From positions 186,001 through 250,000 of the forward strand of contig NZ_CAESCM010000002.1 of assembly GCF_903166585.1 (NCBI RefSeq): a stretch of DNA of 64,000 nucleotides, in the 5' to 3' direction. The translations under genes were made by a program, and so were the position numbers. The DNA is from Pedobacter ghigonis (GTDB taxonomy: Bacteria; Bacteroidota; Bacteroidia; Sphingobacteriales; Sphingobacteriaceae). Under the pieces are notes generated by a model that had not been told where the DNA came from, did no database searches, and worked only from the letters and a program-made list of their open reading frames with translations. This document shows positions 50,635 to 60,213 of the stretch, one piece after another (the first letter of the stretch is position 1; every line of letters begins with the position of its first letter).

Positions 50635-52539
50635 ATGACAATAGAACAATTGATTTGGTTGGTTCCGTTACTTCCTTTTTTAGGTTTTGTAATTAACGGA
50701 CTAGGCAGAAAATCTTTATCTAAAGGACTTGTTGGAATCATCGGAAGCGGCGTAATTTTAGCTTCTTTTATCATCAGCGTAGTTATTTTCTTTAGTTTAC
50801 AAGGCGATACCCAAAAATCTCACGAAGTATTTTTATTCGACTGGATTAGCGCTGGCGCATTACACATTCCTTTATCATTTTTGGTCGATCCGTTAAGCTC
50901 GATCATGCTTCTGATTATCACAGGAATTGGTTTTTTAATCCATTTATATTCTACAAGCTACATGCACGATGACGAAGGATTTGGTAAATTTTTCAGTTAC
51001 CTTAACCTGTTTGTATTCTTCATGCTATTATTGGTATTGGGGTCTAACTACATCGTGATGTTTATCGGTTGGGAAGGTGTTGGTTTATGTTCGTACTTGC
51101 TAATTGGTTTCTGGTATACCAACAGTGCCTATGCATCAGCAGCTAAAAAAGCTTTCGTAATGAACCGTATTGGTGATTTAGGCTTTTTGCTGGGTGTATT
51201 CCTAATATTCAATTTCTTCGGAAGTGTTGAATTCTCTAAAATTTTCCCTCAGGCAGCTAATATGTTGCCAGGTAAAGATACCCTGGTTTTGATTACCATT
51301 TTATTGTTTATCGGTGCCTGCGGTAAATCGGCGCAATTGCCATTGTTTACCTGGTTACCAGATGCGATGGCCGGACCAACTCCAGTTTCGGCGTTAATCC
51401 ACGCAGCTACGATGGTAACGGCAGGTATTTACATGATTGCGCGTTCGAGCGTATTGTTTGATCTGGCTCCGTTAACCCAGCACATCATTGCAATTGTTGG
51501 TGCTGCAACCGCTTTAGTTGCTGCCATTATCGCCTTAACACAAACGGATATTAAAAAGGTACTGGCTTATTCAACTGTATCTCAGTTGGGCTATATGTTT
51601 TTAGGTTTAGGCGTTGGTGCTTATACTGGTTCGTTCTTCCACGTATTAACCCATGCCTTCTTTAAAGCTTTATTGTTCTTAGGCGCTGGTTCGGTTATTC
51701 ATGCCATGCATCACGAGCAAGATATGCGCCACATGGGTGGATTAAGAGCTAAGCTTAAAACTACTTTTGCCACCATGATGATCGGTACCATTGCAATTGC
51801 AGGTTTACCACCATTCTCTGGTTTCTTCTCAAAAGATGAAATTTTGGCACATGCCTTTCAAGCCAGTCCAGTACTTTGGGGAATTGGCGTGTTAACCGCA
51901 TTCTTAACCGCATTTTACATGTTCAGGATGATGTTCCTTACTTTCTCTGGAAAATACCGCGGAACACACCACGCTGAAAGCCATATTCATGAGTCGCCAG
52001 CTGCAATGACATTGCCTTTGGTAATCTTAGCGATCCTTGCTGCAATTGGTGGAGCAATCAACTTCCCGCACATTTTTGGCGGTAACGAATGGCTGGCACA
52101 CTGGTTAACGGGAGCAGGTGTTGCCCAGCACGAATTGGATTTAAGTCATTCTACCGAACTCGCTTTAATGGGTACTTCGGTTGCGGCAGCAGTTATTGCT
52201 TTATTGTATGCTTATACTAAATATGTAAAAGGTGCACATGTTCCGGTTGCTGATGAGGCACCGCGTTCTGCATTGGCTAAATTATCATACAACAAATTTT
52301 ATTTAGATGAGATTTACGATTTCATAATTACAAAACCTTTAGATATCCTTTCGAAATTCTTTTACAGGATTATCGATAACAAGTTTATTGATGGTATTGT
52401 AAACGGATTGGGATGGAGTACAAATGAAGCCAGTAAAGGCCTTCGCCTGTTACAGAGCGGAAACGTTGGTTTCTACCTGTTTATGATGGTATTCGGTATC
52501 ATCGCGTTATTGATCTATACATTTAGTTACATATTATAA
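50635..52539 (+). CDS. nuoL: NADH-quinone oxidoreductase subunit L
   Basis: A 634-residue antiporter-like subunit with about 16 helices. Signatures: FIGWEGVGLCSYLLIGFWY, the channel core LPDAMAGPTPVSALIHAATMVTAG, and DIKKVLAYSTVSQLGYM. The C-terminus carries the lateral helix. It is the most distal proton pump. Confidence 0.96.
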   Translation: MTIEQLIWLVPLLPFLGFVINGLGRKSLSKGLVGIIGSGVILASFIISVVIFFSLQGDTQKSHEVFLFDWISAGALHIPLSFLVDPLSSIMLLIITGIGFLIHLYSTSYMHDDEGFGKFFSYLNLFVFFMLLLVLGSNYIVMFIGWEGVGLCSYLLIGFWYTNSAYASAAKKAFVMNRIGDLGFLLGVFLIFNFFGSVEFSKIFPQAANMLPGKDTLVLITILLFIGACGKSAQLPLFTWLPDAMAGPTPVSALIHAATMVTAGIYMIARSSVLFDLAPLTQHIIAIVGAATALVAAIIALTQTDIKKVLAYSTVSQLGYMFLGLGVGAYTGSFFHVLTHAFFKALLFLGAGSVIHAMHHEQDMRHMGGLRAKLKTTFATMMIGTIAIAGLPPFSGFFSKDEILAHAFQASPVLWGIGVLTAFLTAFYMFRMMFLTFSGKYRGTHHAESHIHESPAAMTLPLVILAILAAIGGAINFPHIFGGNEWLAHWLTGAGVAQHELDLSHSTELALMGTSVAAAVIALLYAYTKYVKGAHVPVADEAPRSALAKLSYNKFYLDEIYDFIITKPLDILSKFFYRIIDNKFIDGIVNGLGWSTNEASKGLRLLQSGNVGFYLFMMVFGIIALLIYTFSYIL

Positions 52540-52559
52540 AAAGGGTTCAAAAATAAATA

Positions 52560-54023
52560 ATGGAACAACTTTTACTACTTATATTTCTTCCGCTTGCGGG
52601 TGCTATTATTACAGCATTTGCAGGTAAGTCGGCTAAAATAGTGTCGACCGTATTTTCGGTGGTTTCCTTAGGGCTGGCTTTGTTTATCGCATGTAACTTC
52701 ATTCCGAATGCAAGTACACAGTTTGAAGCGAATTTACCATGGATTGCTGATCTGGGCATTAATTTCCATGCAGGTATTGATGGTATTAGCATGTTGGTGG
52801 TATTACTTACCAACTTATTAATCCCGATTATCATCCTATCGAGCTATAAACACGACTACAAAAATCCAGCTGCTTTTTACGCATTAATTTTATTTATGCA
52901 AACCGGCTTGTTACTGGTGTTTACAGCATTAGATGCTTTCCTTTTCTATATTGGCTGGGAAGCGGCATTAATTCCAATTTATTTCATTTGCGCATTCTGG
53001 GGTGGAAAAGACCGTATCCGCATTAACATGAAGTTTTTTGTGTATACCATTGCCGGTTCGTTATTTATGCTAATGGGTATTATTTACCTGTACTTACAAA
53101 ACCCGGCACATAACTTTGATATCCAGGCTTTTTATGCTTTAAATTTGGATGCAGCACAACAAGGGTGGATTTTCTGGGCTTTCTTTATTGCTTTTGCGAT
53201 TAAGATGCCAATTTTTCCTTTCCATACCTGGCAGCCAGATACCTATACTGCAGCACCTACACAAGGTACTATGCTATTATCAGGTATTATGTTAAAAATG
53301 GGTATTTATGGTGTAATCAGATGGTTATTGCCAATCGTACCTGCAGGCGTTCAGGATTGGTCTTGTTTAGCTATTAGCCTATCTATTATCGGTATCGTTT
53401 ACGCTTCTTTAATTGCCTTTACACAAAAGGATGCCAAACGTTTAGTAGCTTATTCATCAATTGCTCACGTAGGTTTAATTTCGGCGGGTATTTTTGCATT
53501 AAACCAGCAAGGTATGCAGGGAGCAATGGTTCAGATGTTGAGTCACGGTATTAACGTAGTAGGTTTATTCTTTGTTTTGGATATTATTTTCTCTCGCGTT
53601 AAAACCAATAAAATTGAAGAACTTGGCGGTATTGCCAAAGCAGCACCACACTTGGCAATTGCTTTTCTGATTATTGTTTTAGGAACAGTAGCTTTACCAG
53701 GAACAAACGGCTTTATCGGCGAATTTTTATTGTTGCTGGGTGTGTACAATGTTGGCATTTGGGCTGCTGCAATTGCGGGCTTAACCATCATTTTCGGCGC
53801 TGTTTACATGTTGCGCATGTATCAGAATGTAATGCTTGGCAAAACCAACGAATTAACCATCACTTTCACCGATATCCAGGGATCAGAGAAATTTGTCCTG
53901 TATTTGATCTGTGCTTTGATTATCGTTTTGGGTGTTTATCCGAAACCATTATTGCACTTAACAGAGGCATCTGTACAACATTTATTAGAACAGGTAAATC
54001 AAAAATTAACATCAGTAAAATAA
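52560..54023 (+). CDS. nuoM: NADH-quinone oxidoreductase subunit M
   Basis: A 487-residue antiporter-like subunit with about 14 helices. The conserved Glu is in FLFYIGWEAALIPIYF, and the channel motifs are FPFHTWQPDTYTAAPTQGT and DAKRLVAYSSIAHVGL. Lies 20 bp after nuoL. Confidence 0.96.
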   Translation: MEQLLLLIFLPLAGAIITAFAGKSAKIVSTVFSVVSLGLALFIACNFIPNASTQFEANLPWIADLGINFHAGIDGISMLVVLLTNLLIPIIILSSYKHDYKNPAAFYALILFMQTGLLLVFTALDAFLFYIGWEAALIPIYFICAFWGGKDRIRINMKFFVYTIAGSLFMLMGIIYLYLQNPAHNFDIQAFYALNLDAAQQGWIFWAFFIAFAIKMPIFPFHTWQPDTYTAAPTQGTMLLSGIMLKMGIYGVIRWLLPIVPAGVQDWSCLAISLSIIGIVYASLIAFTQKDAKRLVAYSSIAHVGLISAGIFALNQQGMQGAMVQMLSHGINVVGLFFVLDIIFSRVKTNKIEELGGIAKAAPHLAIAFLIIVLGTVALPGTNGFIGEFLLLLGVYNVGIWAAAIAGLTIIFGAVYMLRMYQNVMLGKTNELTITFTDIQGSEKFVLYLICALIIVLGVYPKPLLHLTEASVQHLLEQVNQKLTSVK

Positions 54024-54026
54024 GCA

Positions 54027-55400
54027 ATGAATATTATAATAACCATTAGTATAACAGCTTTTATTGTACTTTATGCAGGTTTGTTTAAAGCAAATAAAGC
54101 ATTATTGCCGCTTACCGTTGTTGGCTTACTTACTGCCTTAGGCTTTACTTTTTGTGCCTGGGGTGGCAATGCTGTTCATTTCGGAATGATGCAGACTGAT
54201 AATTTCGCCCTTGCATTTTCTGGCGTTTGTATAGTTGGTACACTTTTGATTTTCTTATTAACCCAAAACTATTTTCACGCTAAAAGCGATAACGTTGCCG
54301 AATATTATACCTTAATCCTTTTCGCCCTTGCTGGGATGATTATGATGGTATCGTATAAAAACATGGCGATGCTTTTTGTTGGTCTGGAAATTATGTCGGT
54401 AAGTTTATATATCCTTGCCGGTATCCGTAAAAGAGATTTTGCCTCAAACGAAGCTTCGTTAAAGTATTTCTTAATGGGTGCTTTTTCAACAGGTTTCCTG
54501 TTGTTTGGTATTACTTTAATTTACGGAGCTACAGGTTCTTTCGATTTAGATAAAATTCAGGCTTACCTGGTAAATAACAGTACTGCAGTTTCACCGATCT
54601 TTTATCCGGGCGTAATCCTGATGATGATTGGTTTATGCTTTAAAATAGGTGCAGCACCTTTCCACTTCTGGACACCGGATGTTTACGAAGGCGCACCATC
54701 TTTAATTACCACCTTTATGAGTACGGTAGTTAAAACTGCTGGTTTTGCTGCTTTTTTACGTTTGTTTGCCGGACCTCTTGAGCCTTTACACGAGTTCTGG
54801 GTAATGCCGTTAATCGTTATTGTTTGCCTGACTTTATTCATCGGTAACGTAACAGCCTTGTTCCAAAAGAACTTTAAACGTATGCTGGCTTATTCAAGTA
54901 TTTCGCATGCAGGATACTTATTGTTTTCTTTAATAGTTATAACTAAAAATTCTGGCAACAACGTATTGGTATATGCTGCCGCTTATACCTTTGCTTCGAT
55001 CATTGCCTTTGCGGTATTAATTCTGGTAAAACAGAAAACTGGTAGCGACAGCTTCGAAAGCTTTAACGGTTTAGGAAAGAAAAACCCATTGGTGGCTTTA
55101 TGTTTAACTGTTGCAATGTTATCATTAGCCGGAATTCCGTTAACAGCTGGTTTTATCGGTAAATACCTGATGTTCCTGAATGTAATGACCGAGTATAAAA
55201 CCTTATTGGTAGCTTTTGCTATTTTAAATGCATTGGTTGGTTTCTACTACTATTTCAGGGTTATTGTAGCCATGTGGTTTAAAGATGGCGCAGATACAAC
55301 CCTTACGACGCCTATACAATACAAAGTGGTACTATTGGTTTCAGTGGTAATTACACTTGTTTTGGGTATCTGTCCGGCAATAATTTTAAACCTGATATAG
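54027..55400 (+). CDS. nuoN: NADH-quinone oxidoreductase subunit N
   Basis: A 457-residue antiporter-like subunit with about 14 helices: MLFVGLEIMSVSLYILAG, FHFWTPDVYEGAPSLIT and FKRMLAYSSISHAGY. Last nuo gene, 3 bp after nuoM. No clear terminator follows, so the DedA gene may be read through. Confidence 0.96.
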   Translation: MNIIITISITAFIVLYAGLFKANKALLPLTVVGLLTALGFTFCAWGGNAVHFGMMQTDNFALAFSGVCIVGTLLIFLLTQNYFHAKSDNVAEYYTLILFALAGMIMMVSYKNMAMLFVGLEIMSVSLYILAGIRKRDFASNEASLKYFLMGAFSTGFLLFGITLIYGATGSFDLDKIQAYLVNNSTAVSPIFYPGVILMMIGLCFKIGAAPFHFWTPDVYEGAPSLITTFMSTVVKTAGFAAFLRLFAGPLEPLHEFWVMPLIVIVCLTLFIGNVTALFQKNFKRMLAYSSISHAGYLLFSLIVITKNSGNNVLVYAAAYTFASIIAFAVLILVKQKTGSDSFESFNGLGKKNPLVALCLTVAMLSLAGIPLTAGFIGKYLMFLNVMTEYKTLLVAFAILNALVGFYYYFRVIVAMWFKDGADTTLTTPIQYKVVLLVSVVITLVLGICPAIILNLI

Positions 55401-55447
55401 GTATGCTGTTGTTTAATAATTATTTGTAGTTTTACGAATAATTGAAT

Positions 55448-56107
55448 ATGCACGATTTTTGGAATAACCTGCATCAGCTAATTGATCCCGAGAAATTATT
55501 GAGGGAGGGCGGTTTCTATCTCGTTGTATTCGTAATCTATGCAGAAACCGGCCTGTTCTTTGGGTTCTTTCTCCCGGGCGATTATTTACTGTTCCTGGCT
55601 GGCATGTTTGTTGCTACCGGTAAACTGGATGTAAATATTGCTGTGCTTTTAGCCGGTTTATGTGTTGCGGCAATTTCGGGTAATTTTACGGGCTATTGGT
55701 TCGGACGTAAAACCGGGCCGGTATTGTACACCAGAAAAGATAGCTTCTTTTTTAAGAAACGTTATTTAAAAGCAGCAGAAGACTATTACCATAAACAGGG
55801 CGCATTCGCATTAATAATGGGCAGGTTTGTTCCGATTGTAAGAACTTTTGCACCTATTTTTGCGGGGGTAGTAAAGCTCGACTTTAAAAAATTTGCACTT
55901 TATAACGTAGTTGGAGGAACACTTTGGATCTGTTCTCTAACTTTATTGGGCTATTTTTTAGGTCGCCGCTTCGAAAAAGAAATAAACGATTATTTATTAT
56001 ATATTATTATTGGCTTTATCCTTATAACAACTATACCATTATTAATTACCTTTGTAAAAAGTAAAGTAGTGAAAGGTCCTGAAGAGGATAAAACAGATTT
56101 AAATTAG
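55448..56107 (+). CDS. DedA-family membrane protein
   Basis: A 219-residue DedA/SNARE-associated-family protein. Family motifs: [29 protein letters not shown] and [16 protein letters not shown] (containing the catalytically implicated Arg pair). DedA proteins include flippases for undecaprenyl phosphate and phospholipids. ATG 55448 is preferred to a TTG 6 bp upstream. Confidence 0.9.
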   Translation: MHDFWNNLHQLIDPEKLLREGGFYLVVFVIYAETGLFFGFFLPGDYLLFLAGMFVATGKLDVNIAVLLAGLCVAAISGNFTGYWFGRKTGPVLYTRKDSFFFKKRYLKAAEDYYHKQGAFALIMGRFVPIVRTFAPIFAGVVKLDFKKFALYNVVGGTLWICSLTLLGYFLGRRFEKEINDYLLYIIIGFILITTIPLLITFVKSKVVKGPEEDKTDLN

Positions 56108-56109
56108 AA

Positions 56110-56661
56110 ATGGTAAAAGACGATCATCACGCGTGGCATAGCGTATCTCCTGGAAACAATGTTCCAGAAATTGTAAACGCAATTATTGAAATTCCAAAAG
56201 GTTCAAAAGCAAAATACGAAATAGATAAAGAATCAGGTCTGATTAAATTGGATAGGGTTCTTTTTTCATCAGTTATGTATCCGGCTAACTATGGCTTTAT
56301 TCCGCAAACTTATTGCGATGATAAAGATCCTTTAGATATCCTGGTTCTTTGTTCAGTTGATGTTTACCCAATGACTTTAATTGAAGCTAAAGTAGTAGGC
56401 GTAATGCACATGGTTGATAACGGCGAGCAGGACGATAAAATTATTGCTGTTGCAGCACATGATATGTCGGTAAACTACATCAACGATTTAGACCAGTTAC
56501 CTCCACACCAAATGAAAGAAATTGTTCGCTTCTTTCAGGATTATAAAGCATTAGAAGATAAAAATGTAACCATCGAACATTTATTAGGTGTTCGTTATGC
56601 GCATAAAGTAATTAAAGAAAGCATAGAACTTTATAACACAACATTTAGAGAATTAGCTTAA
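56110..56661 (+). CDS. ppa: Inorganic pyrophosphatase (family I)
   Basis: A 183-residue soluble pyrophosphatase. Metal-binding acidic cluster [12 protein letters not shown] is intact, with [13 protein letters not shown] and [19 protein letters not shown] at the active site. It hydrolyses pyrophosphate to drive biosynthesis. It lies 2 bp after DedA and overlaps the next gene by one base. Confidence 0.94.
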   Translation: MVKDDHHAWHSVSPGNNVPEIVNAIIEIPKGSKAKYEIDKESGLIKLDRVLFSSVMYPANYGFIPQTYCDDKDPLDILVLCSVDVYPMTLIEAKVVGVMHMVDNGEQDDKIIAVAAHDMSVNYINDLDQLPPHQMKEIVRFFQDYKALEDKNVTIEHLLGVRYAHKVIKESIELYNTTFRELA

Positions 56662-58088
56662 TGGATTTACCCACGGTCTGTTTGTTTTTAAATTCAGCGT
56701 TAAGTACAATACTGCCAACCCCAAATGTAGTTCTTGTAGCTTTACAGGAGCCCGATACCGGATCAGTTGGCTGGCGTTTGTTTTTCGCCTTATTTTTGGT
56801 GCTTTTAAACGGTTTCTTTGTGGCAGCAGAGTTTGCCATCGTAAAAGTCCGGGCATCACAAATAGAGATAAAAGCAAAATCAGGCAGTCGTGTTGGTAAA
56901 ATGGCTAAAAGCATCATCCATAACCTGGATGGTTATTTAGCCGCCACTCAGCTGGGTATAACGCTTGCATCACTTGGCTTAGGTTGGGTTGGTGAAGGCG
57001 TTATGCATACCATCTTTAAAAACCTTTTCGATAGTTTAGAATGGGGACTTAGCGATGCTTCCATCCATACGGCATCAACAATTGTAGCTTTCTCGTTAAT
57101 TACGATCATGCACATTGTTTTTGGCGAGCTGGCCCCAAAATCGTTTGCCATACAAAGGCCCGTAGCTACAACTTTATTCGTATCGTTACCGCTTCAGTTG
57201 TTTTATGTGGTATTCAAGCCCGCAATCTGGACTTTAAACAGTTTAGCCGCAGTTATTCTTAAACCATTTGGTATCGATACTGCTGGCGGTCACGAATCGC
57301 TGCACAGTACAGAAGAACTTCAATATTTACTCGATCAGGGTAAAGAAAGTGGTGCACTCGATAACAATGAGCACGAACTGATTAAAAACGTGTTCGATTT
57401 CAACGAGCGCGTGGTGAAGAACATTATGGTACCCCGAACTAAAATTTCGGGTATCGAACTTACTTCAGATAAAGAAGAGGTAATCGACACGATTATCAAA
57501 GAAGGCTATTCGCGTTTACCGGTGTACGATGATATTATGGATAAGATCGTAGGTATTATCCATGCCAAAGATATTTTGCCTTTGGTTGCAGCCGGTAACC
57601 AGCACTGGACTTTAAATGACATTATCAGGAAACCATATTTCGTAACGGAGACTAAAAAAATCAATGATCTGATGAGTGAGCTGCAAAGCAACCGCATTCA
57701 GATTGCCATTGTTTTGGATGAGTTTGGCGGAACTGCCGGTATGGTAACCTTAGAGGATATTGTGGAAGAACTTGTGGGCGAAATTCAAGATGAATACGAT
57801 GAAGAAAAACCACTGGTTGAGAAAGTATCGGACAACGAATTTATCGTAAATGCATTTGCAACAGTTTATGATGTAAATGAGCACCTGCCACACGATTTAC
57901 CTGAAGACGAAGATTTCGACACAATAGGAGGTTTGGTTTCGCATGTTTTCGGGCGTATACCTGAAGTTGGCGAAAGCAACGAATCGTATGGTTATTTGTT
58001 TACCATTCTTAAAAAAACAGAGCAGAATATCGAAACCATTAAGCTCGAACTGGTGATTAATCAAGCAGATATGGTTGATAATCACTAA
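56661..58088 (+). CDS. CNNM/CBS-domain transporter-like protein
   Basis: A 475-residue HlyC/CorC-type protein. An N-terminal DUF21 (CNNM) membrane domain (about 30-210, NGFFVAAEFAIVKVRASQIE) is followed by two CBS domains (VVKNIMVPRTKISGIEL; FVTETKKINDLMSELQSNRIQ) and a CorC/HlyC C-terminal domain (DNEFIVNAFATVYDVNEHLP). Such proteins are linked to Mg2+/Co2+ efflux. The older label hemolysin is misleading. Start overlaps the ppa stop. Confidence 0.9.
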   Translation: MDLPTVCLFLNSALSTILPTPNVVLVALQEPDTGSVGWRLFFALFLVLLNGFFVAAEFAIVKVRASQIEIKAKSGSRVGKMAKSIIHNLDGYLAATQLGITLASLGLGWVGEGVMHTIFKNLFDSLEWGLSDASIHTASTIVAFSLITIMHIVFGELAPKSFAIQRPVATTLFVSLPLQLFYVVFKPAIWTLNSLAAVILKPFGIDTAGGHESLHSTEELQYLLDQGKESGALDNNEHELIKNVFDFNERVVKNIMVPRTKISGIELTSDKEEVIDTIIKEGYSRLPVYDDIMDKIVGIIHAKDILPLVAAGNQHWTLNDIIRKPYFVTETKKINDLMSELQSNRIQIAIVLDEFGGTAGMVTLEDIVEELVGEIQDEYDEEKPLVEKVSDNEFIVNAFATVYDVNEHLPHDLPEDEDFDTIGGLVSHVFGRIPEVGESNESYGYLFTILKKTEQNIETIKLELVINQADMVDNH

Positions 58089-58096
58089 TTTCAACC

Positions 58097-58801
58097 ATGC
58101 ATATTTTTTACACACCGGATATCACCCAAAATACCTATACGCTTAACGAAGAGGAAAGCAAACACTGCGTTCGGGTACTTCGTTTAGCCGTTGGTGCTGT
58201 GGTTAACCTGGTTGATGGTAAAGGCGGTTTCTATACGGCCGAAATTACTTCCGATAATCCTAAAAAAGTTGCTTTATCGATATTAAAAGTAGAAACTGAG
58301 TATCATAAACGGAACCATTACCTGCATATTGCTGTAGCACCTACCAAAAATATCGATCGTATCGAATGGTTTTTGGAGAAAGCTACGGAGCTGGGGATTG
58401 ATGAAATTACCCCCATTATTACCGATCGCTCTGAGCGAAGGGTAGTAAAAGAAGACCGCTTGAATAAAGTAATCACCTCGGCGGTAAAACAGTCTATAAA
58501 AGCATATCACCCTAAACTGAACGATGCCATTGCGTTCGATGCTTTTTTGAAACAACCTTTTGAAGGTGAAAAACTAATGGCACATTGTATTGATGAAGGA
58601 GAGAAGCAGTATATTTCACAGCTTGTGGCACCACATCAAAAATATCTGATCCTGATCGGTCCCGAAGGAGATTTCACACCAGAAGAAGTGAATTTAGCTT
58701 TGAACAAAGGCTTTAAAGCATTAACTTTAGGTGATAACAGGTTGCGCACCGAAACTGCTGCGCTGGCTGTTTGTTTTGAAATCAATTACCTTAACCGATA
58801 A
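58097..58801 (+). CDS. rsmE: 16S rRNA m3U1498 methyltransferase RsmE
   Basis: A 234-residue SPOUT methyltransferase. The N-terminal PUA-like part (EEESKHCVRVLRL-type, NEEESKHCVRVLRLAVG) is followed by the SAM-binding knot: LILIGPEGDFTPEEVNLAL and LTLGDNRLRTETAAL. It methylates U1498 of 16S rRNA. Lies 8 bp after the CBS gene. Confidence 0.94.
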   Translation: MHIFYTPDITQNTYTLNEEESKHCVRVLRLAVGAVVNLVDGKGGFYTAEITSDNPKKVALSILKVETEYHKRNHYLHIAVAPTKNIDRIEWFLEKATELGIDEITPIITDRSERRVVKEDRLNKVITSAVKQSIKAYHPKLNDAIAFDAFLKQPFEGEKLMAHCIDEGEKQYISQLVAPHQKYLILIGPEGDFTPEEVNLALNKGFKALTLGDNRLRTETAALAVCFEINYLNR

Positions 58802-58805
58802 CCAG

Positions 58806-58841
58806 TTTGAAGTTTTCAGTTTTTAATTTTCAGTTTTCGAG
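58806..58841. repeat. Half word-repeat at the DUF4159 gene start
   Basis: TTTTCAGTTTTTAATTTTCA followed by GTTTTC repeats the word TTTTCAG. Only one half of the palindromic design is present. It starts 5 bp after the rsmE stop codon and encodes the first 12 residues of the next protein. Confidence 0.5.
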
Positions 58842-59505
58842 ATTCCGGACATGGACTGCATGCTTTGTGCTTTTAGTTTCCTGCATAAGTCTTTTCGCTT
58901 TCATTCCCCCAACCTACCGCATGGCGAAGCTGAAATATAACGGGGGTGGCGATTGGTATGCAGACCGTACCGCACTTCCAAATCTGATTGCTTTTTGCAA
59001 CGCCAACCTTAAAACTAATTTTTACGCCGAAGAAAGCATAGTAGAAGTTGGATCGAAGGAACTGTTTAATTACCCTTTTGTTTATATGACAGGGCATGGT
59101 AATGTGGTTTTTAGCGATCAGGACGTTAAAAATTTACGACAATACCTTATTGGGGGTGGTTTCCTGCATATCGACGATAACTACGGTTTGGATAAGTTTA
59201 TCAGGCCGCAAATGAAAAAGGTATTTCCTGAACTTAGTTTTGTGGAATTACCGGCAAACCATGTCATTTACAATCAGAAATTTAAATTTCCGGCTGGCTT
59301 GCCCAAAATACACGAGCACGATAATAAACGCCCGCAGGGATTTGCCCTGATCTATAAAGGCAGGATGGTCTGTTATTACACTTATGAATGCGATTTAGGG
59401 AACGGTTGGGAGGATTTCGGTACTTACCCTGAAGATACACAGGAAACACGCGCTAAGGCGCTTAAAATGGGCGCAAATCTGGTTCAATATGCTTTAACCC
59501 AATAA
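58807..59505 (+). CDS. DUF4159-domain exported protein
   Basis: A 232-residue protein with an N-terminal hydrophobic helix (TACFVLLVSCISLFAF) and the DUF4159 region (YNGGGDWYADRTALPNLIAFC, MTGHGNVVFS, GGFLHIDDNYGLDKF). DUF4159 is a glutamine-amidotransferase-like fold of unknown function. There is no ATG before the signal helix; TTG 58807 is the only usual start, and its first 12 residues come from a word repeat. The next in-frame ATG, 58921, would remove the helix. Confidence 0.82.
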   Translation: MKFSVFNFQFSRFRTWTACFVLLVSCISLFAFIPPTYRMAKLKYNGGGDWYADRTALPNLIAFCNANLKTNFYAEESIVEVGSKELFNYPFVYMTGHGNVVFSDQDVKNLRQYLIGGGFLHIDDNYGLDKFIRPQMKKVFPELSFVELPANHVIYNQKFKFPAGLPKIHEHDNKRPQGFALIYKGRMVCYYTYECDLGNGWEDFGTYPEDTQETRAKALKMGANLVQYALTQ

Positions 59506-59507
59506 AC

Positions 59508-60008
59508 ATGTACAAAGTAAAAGTCAACGATCAGTTTTTATTCGAGGTAGAAAATAAGGATTCAGCATTTTTAGTAAATGGCGACCCCGTTCAACTTGAT
59601 TTAAGCGAAATAAACAACAGCCACGCACATATTTTATATCAGCATAAATCTTTCCGTACAGAAATTGTGGAGGTTAATAAAGCGGAGAAAACCTGCAGGA
59701 TTAAAGTAAATGGAAACACTTACCAGATTAGTATTGAAGATCAGTTTGATGCCTTGCTGAAGCAACTCGGACTTGATAACCTAACGGCAAATAAAGTATC
59801 TGAAATTAAAGCACCTATGCCTGGTTTGGTATTAAAGGTTCTGGTAGCTGAAAATACTGAAGTTAAAAAAGGCGATAACCTGCTCATTTTAGAAGCAATG
59901 AAAATGGAGAACATCCTGAAATCTTCTACCGATGGTACCGTTAAAAAGGTTTTGGTAGTGCAGGGCGATAAAGTAGAAAAGAACCAGGTGTTGGTTCAGT
60001 TTAAGTAG
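59508..60008 (+). CDS. Biotin carboxyl carrier-type protein
   Basis: A 166-residue protein. The C-terminal about 70 residues are a biotinyl domain with EAMKMEN; Lys132 is the biotin site. The N-terminal part resembles the BT domain of acyl-CoA carboxylases. It is likely the carrier of a propionyl- or acetyl-CoA carboxylase whose other subunits are elsewhere, since none lies in this window. Starts 2 bp after the DUF4159 stop. Confidence 0.85.
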   Translation: MYKVKVNDQFLFEVENKDSAFLVNGDPVQLDLSEINNSHAHILYQHKSFRTEIVEVNKAEKTCRIKVNGNTYQISIEDQFDALLKQLGLDNLTANKVSEIKAPMPGLVLKVLVAENTEVKKGDNLLILEAMKMENILKSSTDGTVKKVLVVQGDKVEKNQVLVQFK

Positions 60009-60009
60009 C

Positions 60010-60130
60010 GTTTTTGCGAGGCACGAAGCAATCTTAATGCGTATGCAAGGTAGCGATCGTTGTGGGCTTGCCTGCCTGTTTGCAGGCAAGCTTCGTCGGC
60101 TGAAAAAGCCTGCTCACAATGACGACTTTG
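60010..60130. repeat. REP-like element after the biotin carrier gene
   Basis: TTTTTGCGAGGCACGAAGCA starts the element and CACAATGACGAC ends it. Inside is a perfect 10-bp hairpin GCTTGCCTGC/GCAGGCAAGC (60066-60091). This resembles the interspersed GCGAGGNACGAAGCAATC repeats I associate with Sphingobacteria genomes. Confidence 0.65.
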
Positions 60131-60176
60131 GATGGCTTACGATCGCCTTAAACTAATTACAAAATATAAAACATAA

Positions 60177-60208
60177 AAAAGTCCCGGCTGTTTAAAACCG
60201 GGACTTTT
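60177..60208. terminator. Bidirectional terminator before gldJ end
   Basis: AAAAGTCCCGG (60177-60187) pairs with CCGGGACTTTT (60198-60208), with T-runs on both sides. It separates the biotin carrier gene and gldJ. Confidence 0.85.
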
Positions 60209-60213
60209 CTTTT

